Source: an uncultured Granulosicoccus sp.
GTDB taxonomy: Bacteria; Pseudomonadota; Gammaproteobacteria; Granulosicoccales; Granulosicoccaceae
DNA length: 64,000 nucleotides
Direction of reading: 5' to 3'
NCBI GenBank assembly: GCA_937924505.1
Contig: CALDSR010000019.1
Span: forward strand, 1-64,000
Under the pieces are notes generated by a model. It worked only from the letters and a program-made list of their open reading frames with translations, made no database searches and was not told where the DNA came from. The position numbers and the translations under genes are program-made. Positions 27,760 to 37,012 of the stretch are shown one piece after another. How positions within the stretch are numbered: position 1 is the first letter of the stretch; each line of letters opens with the position of its first letter.

Positions 27760-28806
27760 ATGAAGTTATCAAAAACACTTATAACAGCGGGTATCGTTGG
27801 GGCGTTGTCGTTTAATGTACATGCCATCGAAAACCTGACCGGAGAAACCGCATCACCGGGCGGCTCTATTCACTTGTCGATGGTGCATTTGGCAGAAGCT
27901 GCTTCGGCAGCTGGCGTAGCCAATATTCAGGTGGCTGATGGTCAAACACTAACTAATTCGATTCAAAATGTCGCGGAGGGCAAAACCGATATTGCCGGCA
28001 CTCCTTATATCCTGCCTTTTTTGTTGTCTAAAGGTCGGGGCCCGTATTCCAAGCTTGGTGAAGAAAAAGGTGCTGAACTCGCAGCGAATCTGCGCGCACT
28101 TTACCCGGTTACACTTGGTATCTTTGCGCTTTATGCCTTCGATTCGAAAGGTCTCAAAGGATGGGATGATCTGGAAGGCAGGTCGATTTACAACGGACCA
28201 CCACGTGGCGCGGCGCTTTCTAACTCCCGAGCAATCATTCAACTGGCTGCCGGTCTCAAGGAAGGTGACGGTTATAAAGGTGTACAGGTGAACTGGGGGC
28301 AGGCTGTAAAAACCATTACTGATGGCTCGGCCGATGCAGTCGTACTGCCTATCTTGTTTCCCGACAGTCGGATAACGCAATCCCTGGCCTCCGGCAACAT
28401 GACGGTATGGTCGATTCCGAAAGAAAAATGGGACTCCGAACCATTTCAGAAGTATTTGCGCGCACCAGGTTCTGCGCCGTTTACGCTCGATGCAGCTGAG
28501 GCTGACTTGGGTGAGGGGGTAACGCTAAAAACGGAAGATGGTACCTTCAGAGGTTTGGCGACAATTGGTGGCGATATTGTTAACAAAAATATGCCCTTTG
28601 ACTTGGCAAAAGCACTGACCAAAGCCCATATCGATACACTTGATCAGCTGATGGAAAAGGCGCCTTTTGCACGATATGCGGGATACGGTGTTGTCGATTC
28701 CGTCAAATCCGGAATGTGTGGGCCCAACCCGTTGAAATACCATGAAGGCGCGGTTGCCGCGTGGGAAGAGGCTGGTTACACGATAGACGAGTGTGCGAAA
28801 CCCTGA
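27760..28806 (+). CDS. TAXI-family TRAP transporter substrate-binding protein
   Basis: 348-residue periplasmic receptor with a Sec signal peptide (cleavage after NVHA, about residue 22). The TAXI-type fold shows ITDGSADAVVLPIL and QSLASGNMTVWSIP in the middle. An excellent ribosome site (GGGAGGAAG) precedes the ATG. It delivers an unknown, probably anionic, solute to the fused permease encoded downstream, from which it is separated by a strong hairpin. Confidence 0.87.
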   Translation: MKLSKTLITAGIVGALSFNVHAIENLTGETASPGGSIHLSMVHLAEAASAAGVANIQVADGQTLTNSIQNVAEGKTDIAGTPYILPFLLSKGRGPYSKLGEEKGAELAANLRALYPVTLGIFALYAFDSKGLKGWDDLEGRSIYNGPPRGAALSNSRAIIQLAAGLKEGDGYKGVQVNWGQAVKTITDGSADAVVLPILFPDSRITQSLASGNMTVWSIPKEKWDSEPFQKYLRAPGSAPFTLDAAEADLGEGVTLKTEDGTFRGLATIGGDIVNKNMPFDLAKALTKAHIDTLDQLMEKAPFARYAGYGVVDSVKSGMCGPNPLKYHEGAVAAWEEAGYTIDECAKP

Positions 28807-28839
28807 GCCGTTACTGTCTTAACTGTGCTGGATAACAAT

Positions 28840-28876
28840 CGCGGTCGTTACTAACAATGAACGACCGCGCTTTCTT
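28840..28876 (+). terminator. Intrinsic terminator/attenuator between TAXI receptor and TRAP permease
   Basis: A perfect 10-bp stem (CGCGGTCGTT with AACGACCGCG, 10-nt loop) at 28840-28869 is followed by CTTTCTT. It is probably partial, since the permease 28 bp further on needs the same promoter. Confidence 0.75.
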
Positions 28877-28904
28877 AACGTAGGCAGGTGGCTGGGGTCT
28901 GTTA

Positions 28905-31268
28905 ATGTCAAACGAATCACCGGCGCGCGAAAGGCCCGTCGATCTTGGCGAGAAAATAGTCTATTGGCTGGCATTAGCCTTGGTCATCGTTGGTCTATTA
29001 AATGCCATGCCAGGTATTCCTGGCATCGACAGTCTGTTTTCCGGGTTATTCGGTTTTAAAGACTTTTCAATTCGAAAATACCCATACGAATATTTTTATC
29101 CCATCGCTTTTTCGGTGATGATGATCATCGTCGCCTTGAAACATTCCCTGTGGCGAGAACTCGCCAATAGATCGCCGAGCCTTCGTCGCTGGGGTTTGTT
29201 TCTGGATATTGCCCTCGTAATTGCTGCTGTCTCGATATCAATAACCTATATGGTTGAAATCGAGGCAGTTTGTCTGATCGATCAGGTGACCGGCGAACGT
29301 GCTGAATTAATTGCCAAAAGCCTGGCTGACGAGAGGCAGTTTGCAGAAGACTTTGGTTTGCCAATTCCAGATTCAGTAGAGGATCCGCAATGCATCAACA
29401 CGACGGGTGCCTGGCTTGCGGCAATTATATTTCTGTCTGTCGCAATATTCCTTGCATATAACGTAAAAGTGTGGGGGTTGCCACTCGTTATCGTGGCTAT
29501 TGCTGTTGCCGTGTATACAGTCGCAACCGTACTGGTCTGGTACGTTTATGGACCAGATGACATCAACAAATACCTGATGACAAAGATGGGCGGCGAACCT
29601 CGTCTGCTTTCTGATGGGCGTCCGCGACTGCATGATTCTCTAGTAAACAATGCATCTGGTCTGCTTGGTCGGTTCATGGATATCATTTTGAACACCGTTT
29701 TTCCGTATATCGTTTTGGGTGGGTTGTTTGGTGCGTCAGCGGGTGGACGTTCACTGATCAAGCTTGCATTTCTTTGGACGCGCAAATTGCGTGGCGGACC
29801 GGCGCACGCGGCTATTATTTCGTCAGCCATGTTCGGCACCATTTCTGGAGGCCCAGTCGTCAATGTCCTGTCTACTGGCGTGCTGACCATCCCAATGATG
29901 ATCAAGCGAGGTTTTTCCAAAACCTTCGCTGGTGGCATGGAGGCGGCTGCCTCGTCGGGTGGTTCCATCATGCCACCGGTAATGGGAGTAGCGGCGTTTG
30001 TGCTGGCTGCACTGACTGCCGTTCCCTATCGCGAAGTTATCATTGCCGCTGCAATCCCCGCGATCGCCTATTTTTTCTGTATGTTTTTATCGGCTGTCTT
30101 CCAATCCAGAAAGCAGGGTATAGAAGCAATTGGTGAAGTCACAGAATCCATGATGCTATCGCGTACCGATAAGCTTAATCTGGTCATGATTTTCGGACCG
30201 ATACTGCTGATTCTGTTTCTCCTGCTTACTCCCAAAGAAGCGGTTGGTTGTGGATTTATTGCATCGTTGTTTGGCGTCGAGACAACGGGCGCGGGTAGCA
30301 GTTGCCTGGCGACTGACTTGCCTTGGTTTTTGGAGCTGGTACAAAATTCCGCAGGGGATGCTGGTAGTGCCGGTTGGTGGGCAGTATTTCTACTGTGCTT
30401 CCTGTTGTTTCTCGATAAGGATGTTCGTAAGCAACCTGGTCGATTGCTTGACGCGCTCTCAGGTTCTGGTGTGTTGATATCAACGCTCTACCTGATGTTT
30501 CTTGCCGTGTCGATAATCGACTTCTGCCTTAATTTTACCGGGCTGTCAGATTTTATTGCCCTGGACATACTCGGCTGGCTGCGATCCCTCGATCTCGGTG
30601 GTAGTGGTTCTGGTGTGTTTCAATTCCTTGCTCTGCTGACGACCATGACCTTGGCCGTATTGCTCGGCATGGGCATGCCAGCGGTCCCTGCTTATATCAA
30701 CGTTGCGTTGTTGATGGGGCCAGTACTGGCAGGATTAGGTCTTTCCATATTTGCCGCGCATATGTTCATTTTCTATTTTGCGGTCGCTTCCGCGATAACA
30801 CCACCGGTCGCGATCGCTGCGTTTACCGCCGCGACAATTACAAAAGCCGAGCCGATGGCAACTGCGTTCTCGGCGGTGCGATCGGGTATTGTCATGTTCA
30901 TCATTCCGTTTGTGTTCGCGTTCTACCCGGAATTGCTTCTGATAAAGGCAGCGGTACTGGACCCTGGGGCATTGGCTTCTGCAGAGCAGTATTTGCCTGG
31001 CTACGACGGCGAACGACACTATGGTGCGTTATTGTGGTTGTTGCTGCGTCTGATGGCAGCATTGTATTTGGTTGCCAGCGCGTTGGCTGGATTTGATCGC
31101 AAGTTGCTTGGCGTTTCAGAAATAGCGATTCGTTTAGGTTTGGCTTTGCTAATACTGTTTAAACCTGCTGAGATACATGTCGTTGCTTTGCTCCTCGCGG
31201 TCAGCCTGTTGGGTTATCACTACGCTAAAAACAAAACCATTGTCAGCATGACGCAGCGTATTTCCTGA
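28905..31268 (+). CDS. TRAP transporter fused permease (TAXI-associated, 4TM-12TM)
   Basis: 787-residue inner-membrane protein that joins the small (DctQ-like) and large (DctM-like) TRAP subunits. Large-subunit motifs include ISSAMFGTISGGPVVNVLSTGVLTIPMMIKRGF, GGSIMPPVMGVAAFVLA, LLGMGMPAVPAY and AVASAITPPVAIAAF. Import is driven by an ion gradient, usually Na+. With the preceding TAXI receptor it forms a complete importer, followed 45 bp later by a sulfatase that may act on the cargo. Confidence 0.92.
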   Translation: MSNESPARERPVDLGEKIVYWLALALVIVGLLNAMPGIPGIDSLFSGLFGFKDFSIRKYPYEYFYPIAFSVMMIIVALKHSLWRELANRSPSLRRWGLFLDIALVIAAVSISITYMVEIEAVCLIDQVTGERAELIAKSLADERQFAEDFGLPIPDSVEDPQCINTTGAWLAAIIFLSVAIFLAYNVKVWGLPLVIVAIAVAVYTVATVLVWYVYGPDDINKYLMTKMGGEPRLLSDGRPRLHDSLVNNASGLLGRFMDIILNTVFPYIVLGGLFGASAGGRSLIKLAFLWTRKLRGGPAHAAIISSAMFGTISGGPVVNVLSTGVLTIPMMIKRGFSKTFAGGMEAAASSGGSIMPPVMGVAAFVLAALTAVPYREVIIAAAIPAIAYFFCMFLSAVFQSRKQGIEAIGEVTESMMLSRTDKLNLVMIFGPILLILFLLLTPKEAVGCGFIASLFGVETTGAGSSCLATDLPWFLELVQNSAGDAGSAGWWAVFLLCFLLFLDKDVRKQPGRLLDALSGSGVLISTLYLMFLAVSIIDFCLNFTGLSDFIALDILGWLRSLDLGGSGSGVFQFLALLTTMTLAVLLGMGMPAVPAYINVALLMGPVLAGLGLSIFAAHMFIFYFAVASAITPPVAIAAFTAATITKAEPMATAFSAVRSGIVMFIIPFVFAFYPELLLIKAAVLDPGALASAEQYLPGYDGERHYGALLWLLLRLMAALYLVASALAGFDRKLLGVSEIAIRLGLALLILFKPAEIHVVALLLAVSLLGYHYAKNKTIVSMTQRIS

Positions 31269-31313
31269 GGCGACGTGTTTCTTTACAATACGTGTTAAAG
31301 GGATGGTCTATAT

Positions 31314-32930
31314 ATGAATGTTCTATGGATTATGGCTGACCAGCTACGCTGGGATTATCTTAGTTGTTATGGTGCAACGCATATAGACACCCCGAATATC
31401 GACTGGATATCGTCACAAGGAATGCGCTTCAATCGAGCCTACGTTCAAAGCCCTATATGTGGGCCGAGTCGCATGAGTTTTTACACTGGTCGATATGTTC
31501 GTAGTCATGGATCCACCTGGAATGGCTTTCCACTACGAGTCGGTGAACCCACCTTGGGGGAACATCTTCGAGACCTGAATGTCAAATGCTCTCTCGTGGG
31601 CAAAACTCATATGACGCCTGATTATGATGGCATGCAGCGACTGGGAATCGAACCGGAAAGCACCATTGGCGCTTTGCTGAGTGAGTGTGGATTTGATGTC
31701 TTTATTCGCGATGATGGTACCAATGCGACTATATATCCCGGCCGACATGGCGAGGACTACGATCAGTACTTGCGTGATCATGGCATGCGTGGTGAAAATC
31801 CCTGGGAAGAATGGGCTAACAGCGCAATAGGCCCGGACGGAGAAATACTCTCAGGCTGGATGCTTGAAAACGCTCCATTTGCAGCACGAGTGCCGAAAGA
31901 GCATTCCGAAACGGCTTGGTTGACAACCCGCGGTATCGAGTATATCGACGCCCAAAAGGATCAACCATGGTTATGCCACCTTAGTTACATCAAACCCCAT
32001 TGGCCGTACCTTGCTCCTGCTCCGTATAATGACATGTACTCGGCTAGCGACTTGCCAAGGGTTAACCGCACTGACGAAGAACGCCAGATTGACCATCCAT
32101 TGATGCGGGCATGGATGGATATGCGTGTCAGTCACAGTTTTTCACGTGATCATATTCGTGACGTGGTTGCACCGGTATACATGGGATTGATTAAAGAACT
32201 TGACGATCAGCTTGGGCGTCTATTCGGCTTTCTTAAAGATACCGGTCGGTTGGACGACACGATGATCGTGTTTTGCTCAGATCATGGAGACAATATGGGC
32301 GACCATTGGTTGGGCGAAAAAGATTTATTTCACGATTGCTCTGCGCGTGTGCCTTTGTTGGTTTACGATCCGCGCGCTGAAGCAGACACGACTCGGGGTA
32401 CTGTTTGTAACAAGTTGGTAGAGGGCATTGATTTAGCACCTACGTTTTTCAGCTACTTTGGAGGAACGAGCAAACCGCATATTTTTGAGGGCCGTTCCTT
32501 GGAACCGTTATTACACAAACGCGATTCGGAGTGGCGCAGCTACTGTGTTTCGGAATATGACTACTCAACCAGAGACGCTCGGCGTGCAGTAGGGGTTGAT
32601 CAAAACGATGCCCGATTGGTGATGATTTTCGATGGACGTTGGAAGTATGTGCATGTCGAGCACATGCGCCCCTTGCTCTACGATCTTGAAACGGATCCAG
32701 ATGAAGTAGTCGATCTGTCCAAGGATCCTGCGTTCGCCGATCAGTTATTGCGGTTAAAAGATTTACATTTTGAATGGACGCGCCAGCATCACAATCGTAT
32801 TACTCGCAGTGCAGAAATAGTTGAAATCATGACCGATGGCAAAGAACCCCCTGGTATCCTGATAGGGTATGCGAACAAGGACGAACTAGAGCGGGACGGA
32901 TGTTCCTTGCCAGGTCATGCAGATTGCTAA
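31314..32930 (+). CDS. Sulfatase-family hydrolase (type I, CxPSR)
   Basis: 538-residue alkaline-phosphatase-superfamily hydrolase. Metal-binding MADQLRWD lies at the N-terminus, and the C49-GPSR motif gives Cys49 as the residue converted to formylglycine. VGKTHM and FCSDHGDNMGDHWLGEK supply further active-site residues. There is no signal peptide, so it acts in the cytoplasm, on cargo brought in by the adjacent TRAP system. Close families are choline sulfatase, arylsulfatase and phosphonate monoester hydrolase. No maturase gene is nearby. It is the last gene of the iclR-TAXI-TRAP group. Confidence 0.9.
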   Translation: MNVLWIMADQLRWDYLSCYGATHIDTPNIDWISSQGMRFNRAYVQSPICGPSRMSFYTGRYVRSHGSTWNGFPLRVGEPTLGEHLRDLNVKCSLVGKTHMTPDYDGMQRLGIEPESTIGALLSECGFDVFIRDDGTNATIYPGRHGEDYDQYLRDHGMRGENPWEEWANSAIGPDGEILSGWMLENAPFAARVPKEHSETAWLTTRGIEYIDAQKDQPWLCHLSYIKPHWPYLAPAPYNDMYSASDLPRVNRTDEERQIDHPLMRAWMDMRVSHSFSRDHIRDVVAPVYMGLIKELDDQLGRLFGFLKDTGRLDDTMIVFCSDHGDNMGDHWLGEKDLFHDCSARVPLLVYDPRAEADTTRGTVCNKLVEGIDLAPTFFSYFGGTSKPHIFEGRSLEPLLHKRDSEWRSYCVSEYDYSTRDARRAVGVDQNDARLVMIFDGRWKYVHVEHMRPLLYDLETDPDEVVDLSKDPAFADQLLRLKDLHFEWTRQHHNRITRSAEIVEIMTDGKEPPGILIGYANKDELERDGCSLPGHADC

Positions 32931-32995
32931 AACGATTCCTTTGCCATTCCAATGATGTGCTTCGGCTTGGTTATCAGGACAGATTAAAAAAAGAT

Positions 32996-34723
32996 CTAGT
33001 GACGAAGCCACGCGGGCGTTGTGGCGGTGTGTGATCCGGTGCAGGCGGCTTCGACACAAGCGGCCAGTGTGCCAAAGTGAATGCCACGCTGAACAAGTGC
33101 TGGTCCGTAGTGAGCGTACTTGCCGGAATTGGTCATCAGGACCTTTGCATCGGGCGGAATTAGCGGGTCCGTAATCATGCACCAGCAGGTATCTGTAATA
33201 AACTTCACGCCAAATGTTTTCAGCGTCTCGATACTGCCCGTTTTATTGGCTTTTTCATAAACTGCACGTCCGAGCGTTACCATCATCGTGACGTCGTGGT
33301 CCTTGCTTCGACCCTCGCAAAGCGCTGCCAGCTTGACACATTCTGCAACTGAAAAATGCGGATTTCCAAGGCAGACCACGTCTACTTCTGGGTCCTCGGC
33401 AGTGTTCAGCTCGTGATAACTGCTTAGTAGGTCGTTCTTAGTTACCGTTAGCGAGTTGTCAAGGAGCCCACTGTTTTTACAATAATCCATAGCCCCGTCA
33501 GCCTCGGGGGTTATCCCCTGCATATGAAACATGCTGGATGAGCCGGTGGTCGCGTAAGCGGCACTGAATGATTTTAAATCATCAGGATTTGGGCTTGTGT
33601 TGCTCAGGCCCGTGATCATCGGAATTTCATTGCCCGCGTGCAATCCAATATAGTAGCCAAGCAAAGGCCATAACGATTCATCGGGAGCGTCGAGAATGTC
33701 TACATCGATGCAAACAGTAGGTTGTCTGCCTCGATCCAAATGACTGCCACTTGCGGGTGCTCTACCTGTGAGTGCAATAAACACGTCCAGAAAATCTGGG
33801 TACTTCTGCGTTCTGGCACCCAGAACACTGTTTGCAAACATCACCGCATTGGATTCCGCCCAAACAATCTGTTCACCAAAGCCGGGAGCGGTATCCAGAA
33901 GGTAGGGCGCGCAGGTGTAGCTTAGCTGTGCACCCATCTTCATGTAAATGTCCCCAAGGTCGCTGGCGGGTTGGCCGAGGGATTCACTGATACCCTGATT
34001 TCGCCAGTTACGCTGGTCAACCGATATGGCATTAAGCGTTGTCGGTATCGCGAATTTCGCCCCGCGTTTGTATAGTTCGGCTGCGAAGCGCAAGCTGGAA
34101 GGTCCATGGTATATACAAGCATCAATATGAGCCTGTGTTACATCAATAAGCGATCTGGCTCCCTGTATGTCTGCGATTTTGAGTAGAACACTCATTGCCA
34201 ATGCAGCCGCTTCGCCATGTGATCCATCCAGAATATCCTGATCACGTTTGTTCAGTATCACGGATGAGTCAGTTGACACCGGTGACAGTAGCAGCTCATC
34301 TGCTTGAGTGATTTTAGATTGATCGAGAAACAACTGATTTCCGCGGATGGTCGCGGTTGTTCCGTGGCGCAGCGCCGTAAAATCTTTACGGGTCAGCCGC
34401 AGTATCGGAATGCTACGCTGGAATAGCGAATCGGCGACTAGCACACCAAGCGTTAATATGTCTTCGGCTTCCGAAAAAATTAATGCTGCAGGTGCGCAGT
34501 CATTGAGAATGAGTTCAAGCAGGGCGCCGCTGCCAGAGCACGATCCGCGACCATTGGGAATCGCGAGCACACAACCGGAAATATTGGTACCGAAAAGTGG
34601 GTGATGCTGATCAATGACCTCACCTGTGCCGGGATCGACACCACCCCAAAAACTGATGCCAGTATCCGACACGAGTAGCGGCGCGCTGGCTGAACCATTG
34701 ACGAGTACGCGGCCTTCAATCAT
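32996..34723 (-). CDS. Aconitase X (fused DUF126 and DUF521)
   Basis: 575-residue single-chain aconitase X. The N-terminal swivel domain (DUF126, about residues 1-130) has IPNGRGSCSGSGALLELI. The C-terminal catalytic domain (DUF521) has TCAPYL, EQIVWAESNAVMFANSVLGART and TDTCWCM, and ends LMTNSGKYAHYGP. Characterised members are iron-sulfur dehydratases acting on cis-3-hydroxy-L-proline or mevalonate 5-phosphate. No proline racemase, pyrroline reductase or mevalonate gene lies nearby, so the substrate is open. It stands alone, converging on the sulfatase and diverging from a CoA-transferase gene. Confidence 0.9.
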   Translation of the reverse strand: MIEGRVLVNGSASAPLLVSDTGISFWGGVDPGTGEVIDQHHPLFGTNISGCVLAIPNGRGSCSGSGALLELILNDCAPAALIFSEAEDILTLGVLVADSLFQRSIPILRLTRKDFTALRHGTTATIRGNQLFLDQSKITQADELLLSPVSTDSSVILNKRDQDILDGSHGEAAALAMSVLLKIADIQGARSLIDVTQAHIDACIYHGPSSLRFAAELYKRGAKFAIPTTLNAISVDQRNWRNQGISESLGQPASDLGDIYMKMGAQLSYTCAPYLLDTAPGFGEQIVWAESNAVMFANSVLGARTQKYPDFLDVFIALTGRAPASGSHLDRGRQPTVCIDVDILDAPDESLWPLLGYYIGLHAGNEIPMITGLSNTSPNPDDLKSFSAAYATTGSSSMFHMQGITPEADGAMDYCKNSGLLDNSLTVTKNDLLSSYHELNTAEDPEVDVVCLGNPHFSVAECVKLAALCEGRSKDHDVTMMVTLGRAVYEKANKTGSIETLKTFGVKFITDTCWCMITDPLIPPDAKVLMTNSGKYAHYGPALVQRGIHFGTLAACVEAACTGSHTATTPAWLRH

Positions 34724-34966
34724 CGCCTTGCCCGCAGTGTGTTGTGCATGTGGTGTCCGCCCGTCTCATCCGGCAATTGTACATTGGCTAATGCGAGGCA
34801 AAAAATCATCTGTGGATACTGGTAAGAATTTGCCTATATCACAGCTAATCCGCTGGTAGCAGATACGGCCAGGCTCAGCGGCCGAGCAACTGTTTTATGA
34901 ATTGAAATTCAGGTACTCTCTAAATTAGAACTGCCAATCCAAAGAAAATGATCAGGATGGAATGCT

Positions 34967-36160
34967 ATGCCTTATAAACCTGCCGCATCCGTGCTTGAGA
35001 ACGTCCGCGTTTTGGACCTGACTCGCGTTCGTTCAGGCCCGACAGCAGTACGACAGCTGGCCGATTGGGGCGCTGATGTTATCAGGATAGAACAACCCGA
35101 AGCGCTAGAGCCTGATGGTGCGCTTGGTGCAGCCCGTCACACAGCAGATTTTCAAAACCTGCAGCGTAACAAACGCAGCATTACCTTGAACTTGAAAACA
35201 GATGAAGGCATCTCTTTGTTTCGCAAGTTGTCCGATACGGCGGACGTGGTGGTAGAAAATTTTCGCCCCGATGTCAAAGAGCGGCTTGGCATCGACTACG
35301 ACACCTTGTCCAAAACAAACGAGCGCCTGATCTACGCCAGTATCTCTGGTTTTGGCCAAACGGGCCCCTATGCAAAACGACCTGGTTTTGATCAGGTTGC
35401 ACAAGGAATGGGTGGCCTTATGTCGATAACGGGAGTCCCTGGGGAGGGTCCCATGCGCGTTGGCATCCCAATAGCCGATCTTTGCGCAGGGCACTTCTGT
35501 GCTCAGGGTGTCTTGCTCGCTCTGTATGAGCGAGAACAATCGGGCAAAGGTCAGTGGCTTCACACGTCTTTGTTGCAGGCGATGATTGCGATGCTTGATT
35601 TTCAGGCGGCACGGTGGACAGTGGAGGGCCAGGTTCCGGTGCAAGCAGGCAACAATCATCCGACCAGCATACCGACCGGCGTTTTCGAGACCACCGATGG
35701 CCATATCAATATAGCGGTAGCCGGTGAGTCTACCTGGGCTCGATTCTGCAAGTCGCTGCACAAACTGGAATGGCAAGACCATCCGGAGTTCAAAAGCGCG
35801 AAGCTGCGTTCGGAAAATCGGGATCAATTAAACCAGCTGATCAATGACGTCACCAAAACCCGTAGTAGTGAAGACTGGATAGAGCTCTTTGGTGAGGCGG
35901 GTGTTCCCAGTGGACCGATCTATTCCATCGACAAAACCTTTGAAGACCCACAAGTCAGGCATCTCGGGATGTGTGCGACCGTGGATTCGCCAGTCATGGG
36001 TGAGATTTCATTGATCACTCAGCCCGTGGTTCTCGGAAGAACCCCGAGCAGTGTCAAGGTCGCGCCTCCGGAACGCGGCAACAATACCGAAGAAATCCTG
36101 AGTGAACTCGGGGTTAAAAACGAAGAGTTCAAAAGAATGCGTGAAGCCCACATAATCTAG
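34967..36160 (+). CDS. Class III CoA transferase (CaiB/BaiF family)
   Basis: 397-residue CoA transferase moving CoA between carboxylic acids. Its N-terminal segment is VRVLDLTRVRSGPTAVRQLADWGADVIRIEQP, followed by the NLKTDEG and VVENFRPDV strands. The probable catalytic Asp is in GIPIADLCAGHF, and YEREQSGKGQW follows. It is the first gene of a short plus-strand pair with an SDR, near a crotonase-family gene on the other strand, suggesting a CoA-ester pathway. The acid substrate is unknown. Confidence 0.9.
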   Translation: MPYKPAASVLENVRVLDLTRVRSGPTAVRQLADWGADVIRIEQPEALEPDGALGAARHTADFQNLQRNKRSITLNLKTDEGISLFRKLSDTADVVVENFRPDVKERLGIDYDTLSKTNERLIYASISGFGQTGPYAKRPGFDQVAQGMGGLMSITGVPGEGPMRVGIPIADLCAGHFCAQGVLLALYEREQSGKGQWLHTSLLQAMIAMLDFQAARWTVEGQVPVQAGNNHPTSIPTGVFETTDGHINIAVAGESTWARFCKSLHKLEWQDHPEFKSAKLRSENRDQLNQLINDVTKTRSSEDWIELFGEAGVPSGPIYSIDKTFEDPQVRHLGMCATVDSPVMGEISLITQPVVLGRTPSSVKVAPPERGNNTEEILSELGVKNEEFKRMREAHII

Positions 36161-36209
36161 CGTTGCGTGAAGTCAGATCGTTGCGACGGTTATTCATCCA
36201 CATTCGAGT

Positions 36210-36962
36210 ATGGCCATGGACTCACACGTAAACAATCGCACTGCGCTGATCACCGGGTCAGGGCGAAACATCGGTCGCGCCATTGCGCTTGAGCTGGCGA
36301 CCGGGGGTTGCAATATCATACTGAATGGCTCTTCAGACCGAGCGGCCTGTGAATCTGTCGCTCGTGACGTTGAATCAACGGGTGCCAGCGTCCTTATCGC
36401 GATGGGTGATGTGGGAGTTCGTGACGAAGCGCTGGCTATTGCAGAACTCGGCATTCGACACTTCAAGCGTATTGATGTGCTGGTGAACAATGTCGCCATT
36501 CGCCCCTCGTTTGATCTTGTCAATGACGACGAAGCCGACTTTCATCGCATCATGAATGTCAACTTCCATTCCGCGCTTTGGCTATCACGCGCCTGCCTAC
36601 CTGGCATGATTGACAACGGCTGGGGTCGCATAATCAACTTTACTGGTATGAATGCCCAACAAGGCTACCCCGGGAAAACGGCAGTCACCATATCCAAACA
36701 TGCCTCCTGGGGACTGACGAAATCCATTGCGAAGGAATACGGTATCAATGGTGTTACTGCCAACATCATTTCCCCAGGAACCATTCTGGATGATGGGGAT
36801 CCTGGTACGACGAAAAAGCTTGAGACCTTAAAGCAGCAAAATCCCACCGGCCGACTCGGCGAGCCGATGGACATCGCAAGGATGGTCAAATACCTGAGCA
36901 GCGACCAAGCTGGTTTTGTTAACGGCCAACTGATGCAGGTAAATGGTGGCGTGTTCGTCTAG
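36210..36962 (+). CDS. SDR-family protein lacking the catalytic Tyr and Ser
   Basis: 250-residue short-chain dehydrogenase fold with cofactor motif GSGRNIGRAIALEL, the NNVAIRP strand and a C-terminal LMQVNGGVFV. The active site is abnormal. Where YxxxK is expected the sequence is V159-T-I-S-K163, and the residue 13 before it, normally Ser, is Gly146. It may be a non-catalytic or differently working family member. It lies 49 bp behind the CoA-transferase gene and is probably co-transcribed. Confidence 0.85.
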   Translation: MAMDSHVNNRTALITGSGRNIGRAIALELATGGCNIILNGSSDRAACESVARDVESTGASVLIAMGDVGVRDEALAIAELGIRHFKRIDVLVNNVAIRPSFDLVNDDEADFHRIMNVNFHSALWLSRACLPGMIDNGWGRIINFTGMNAQQGYPGKTAVTISKHASWGLTKSIAKEYGINGVTANIISPGTILDDGDPGTTKKLETLKQQNPTGRLGEPMDIARMVKYLSSDQAGFVNGQLMQVNGGVFV

Positions 36963-37012
36963 CGGTTGTTTGACGTGCATCGGTAATGTTCGGACCGACA
37001 AATTGCCAGACT

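Noticed and set aside
34866..34884. CGGCC/GGCCG inverted repeat upstream of the CoA-transferase gene at 34967
   Set aside because: Only 5-bp arms with a 9-nt spacer and no second copy; expected by chance in this amount of sequence.
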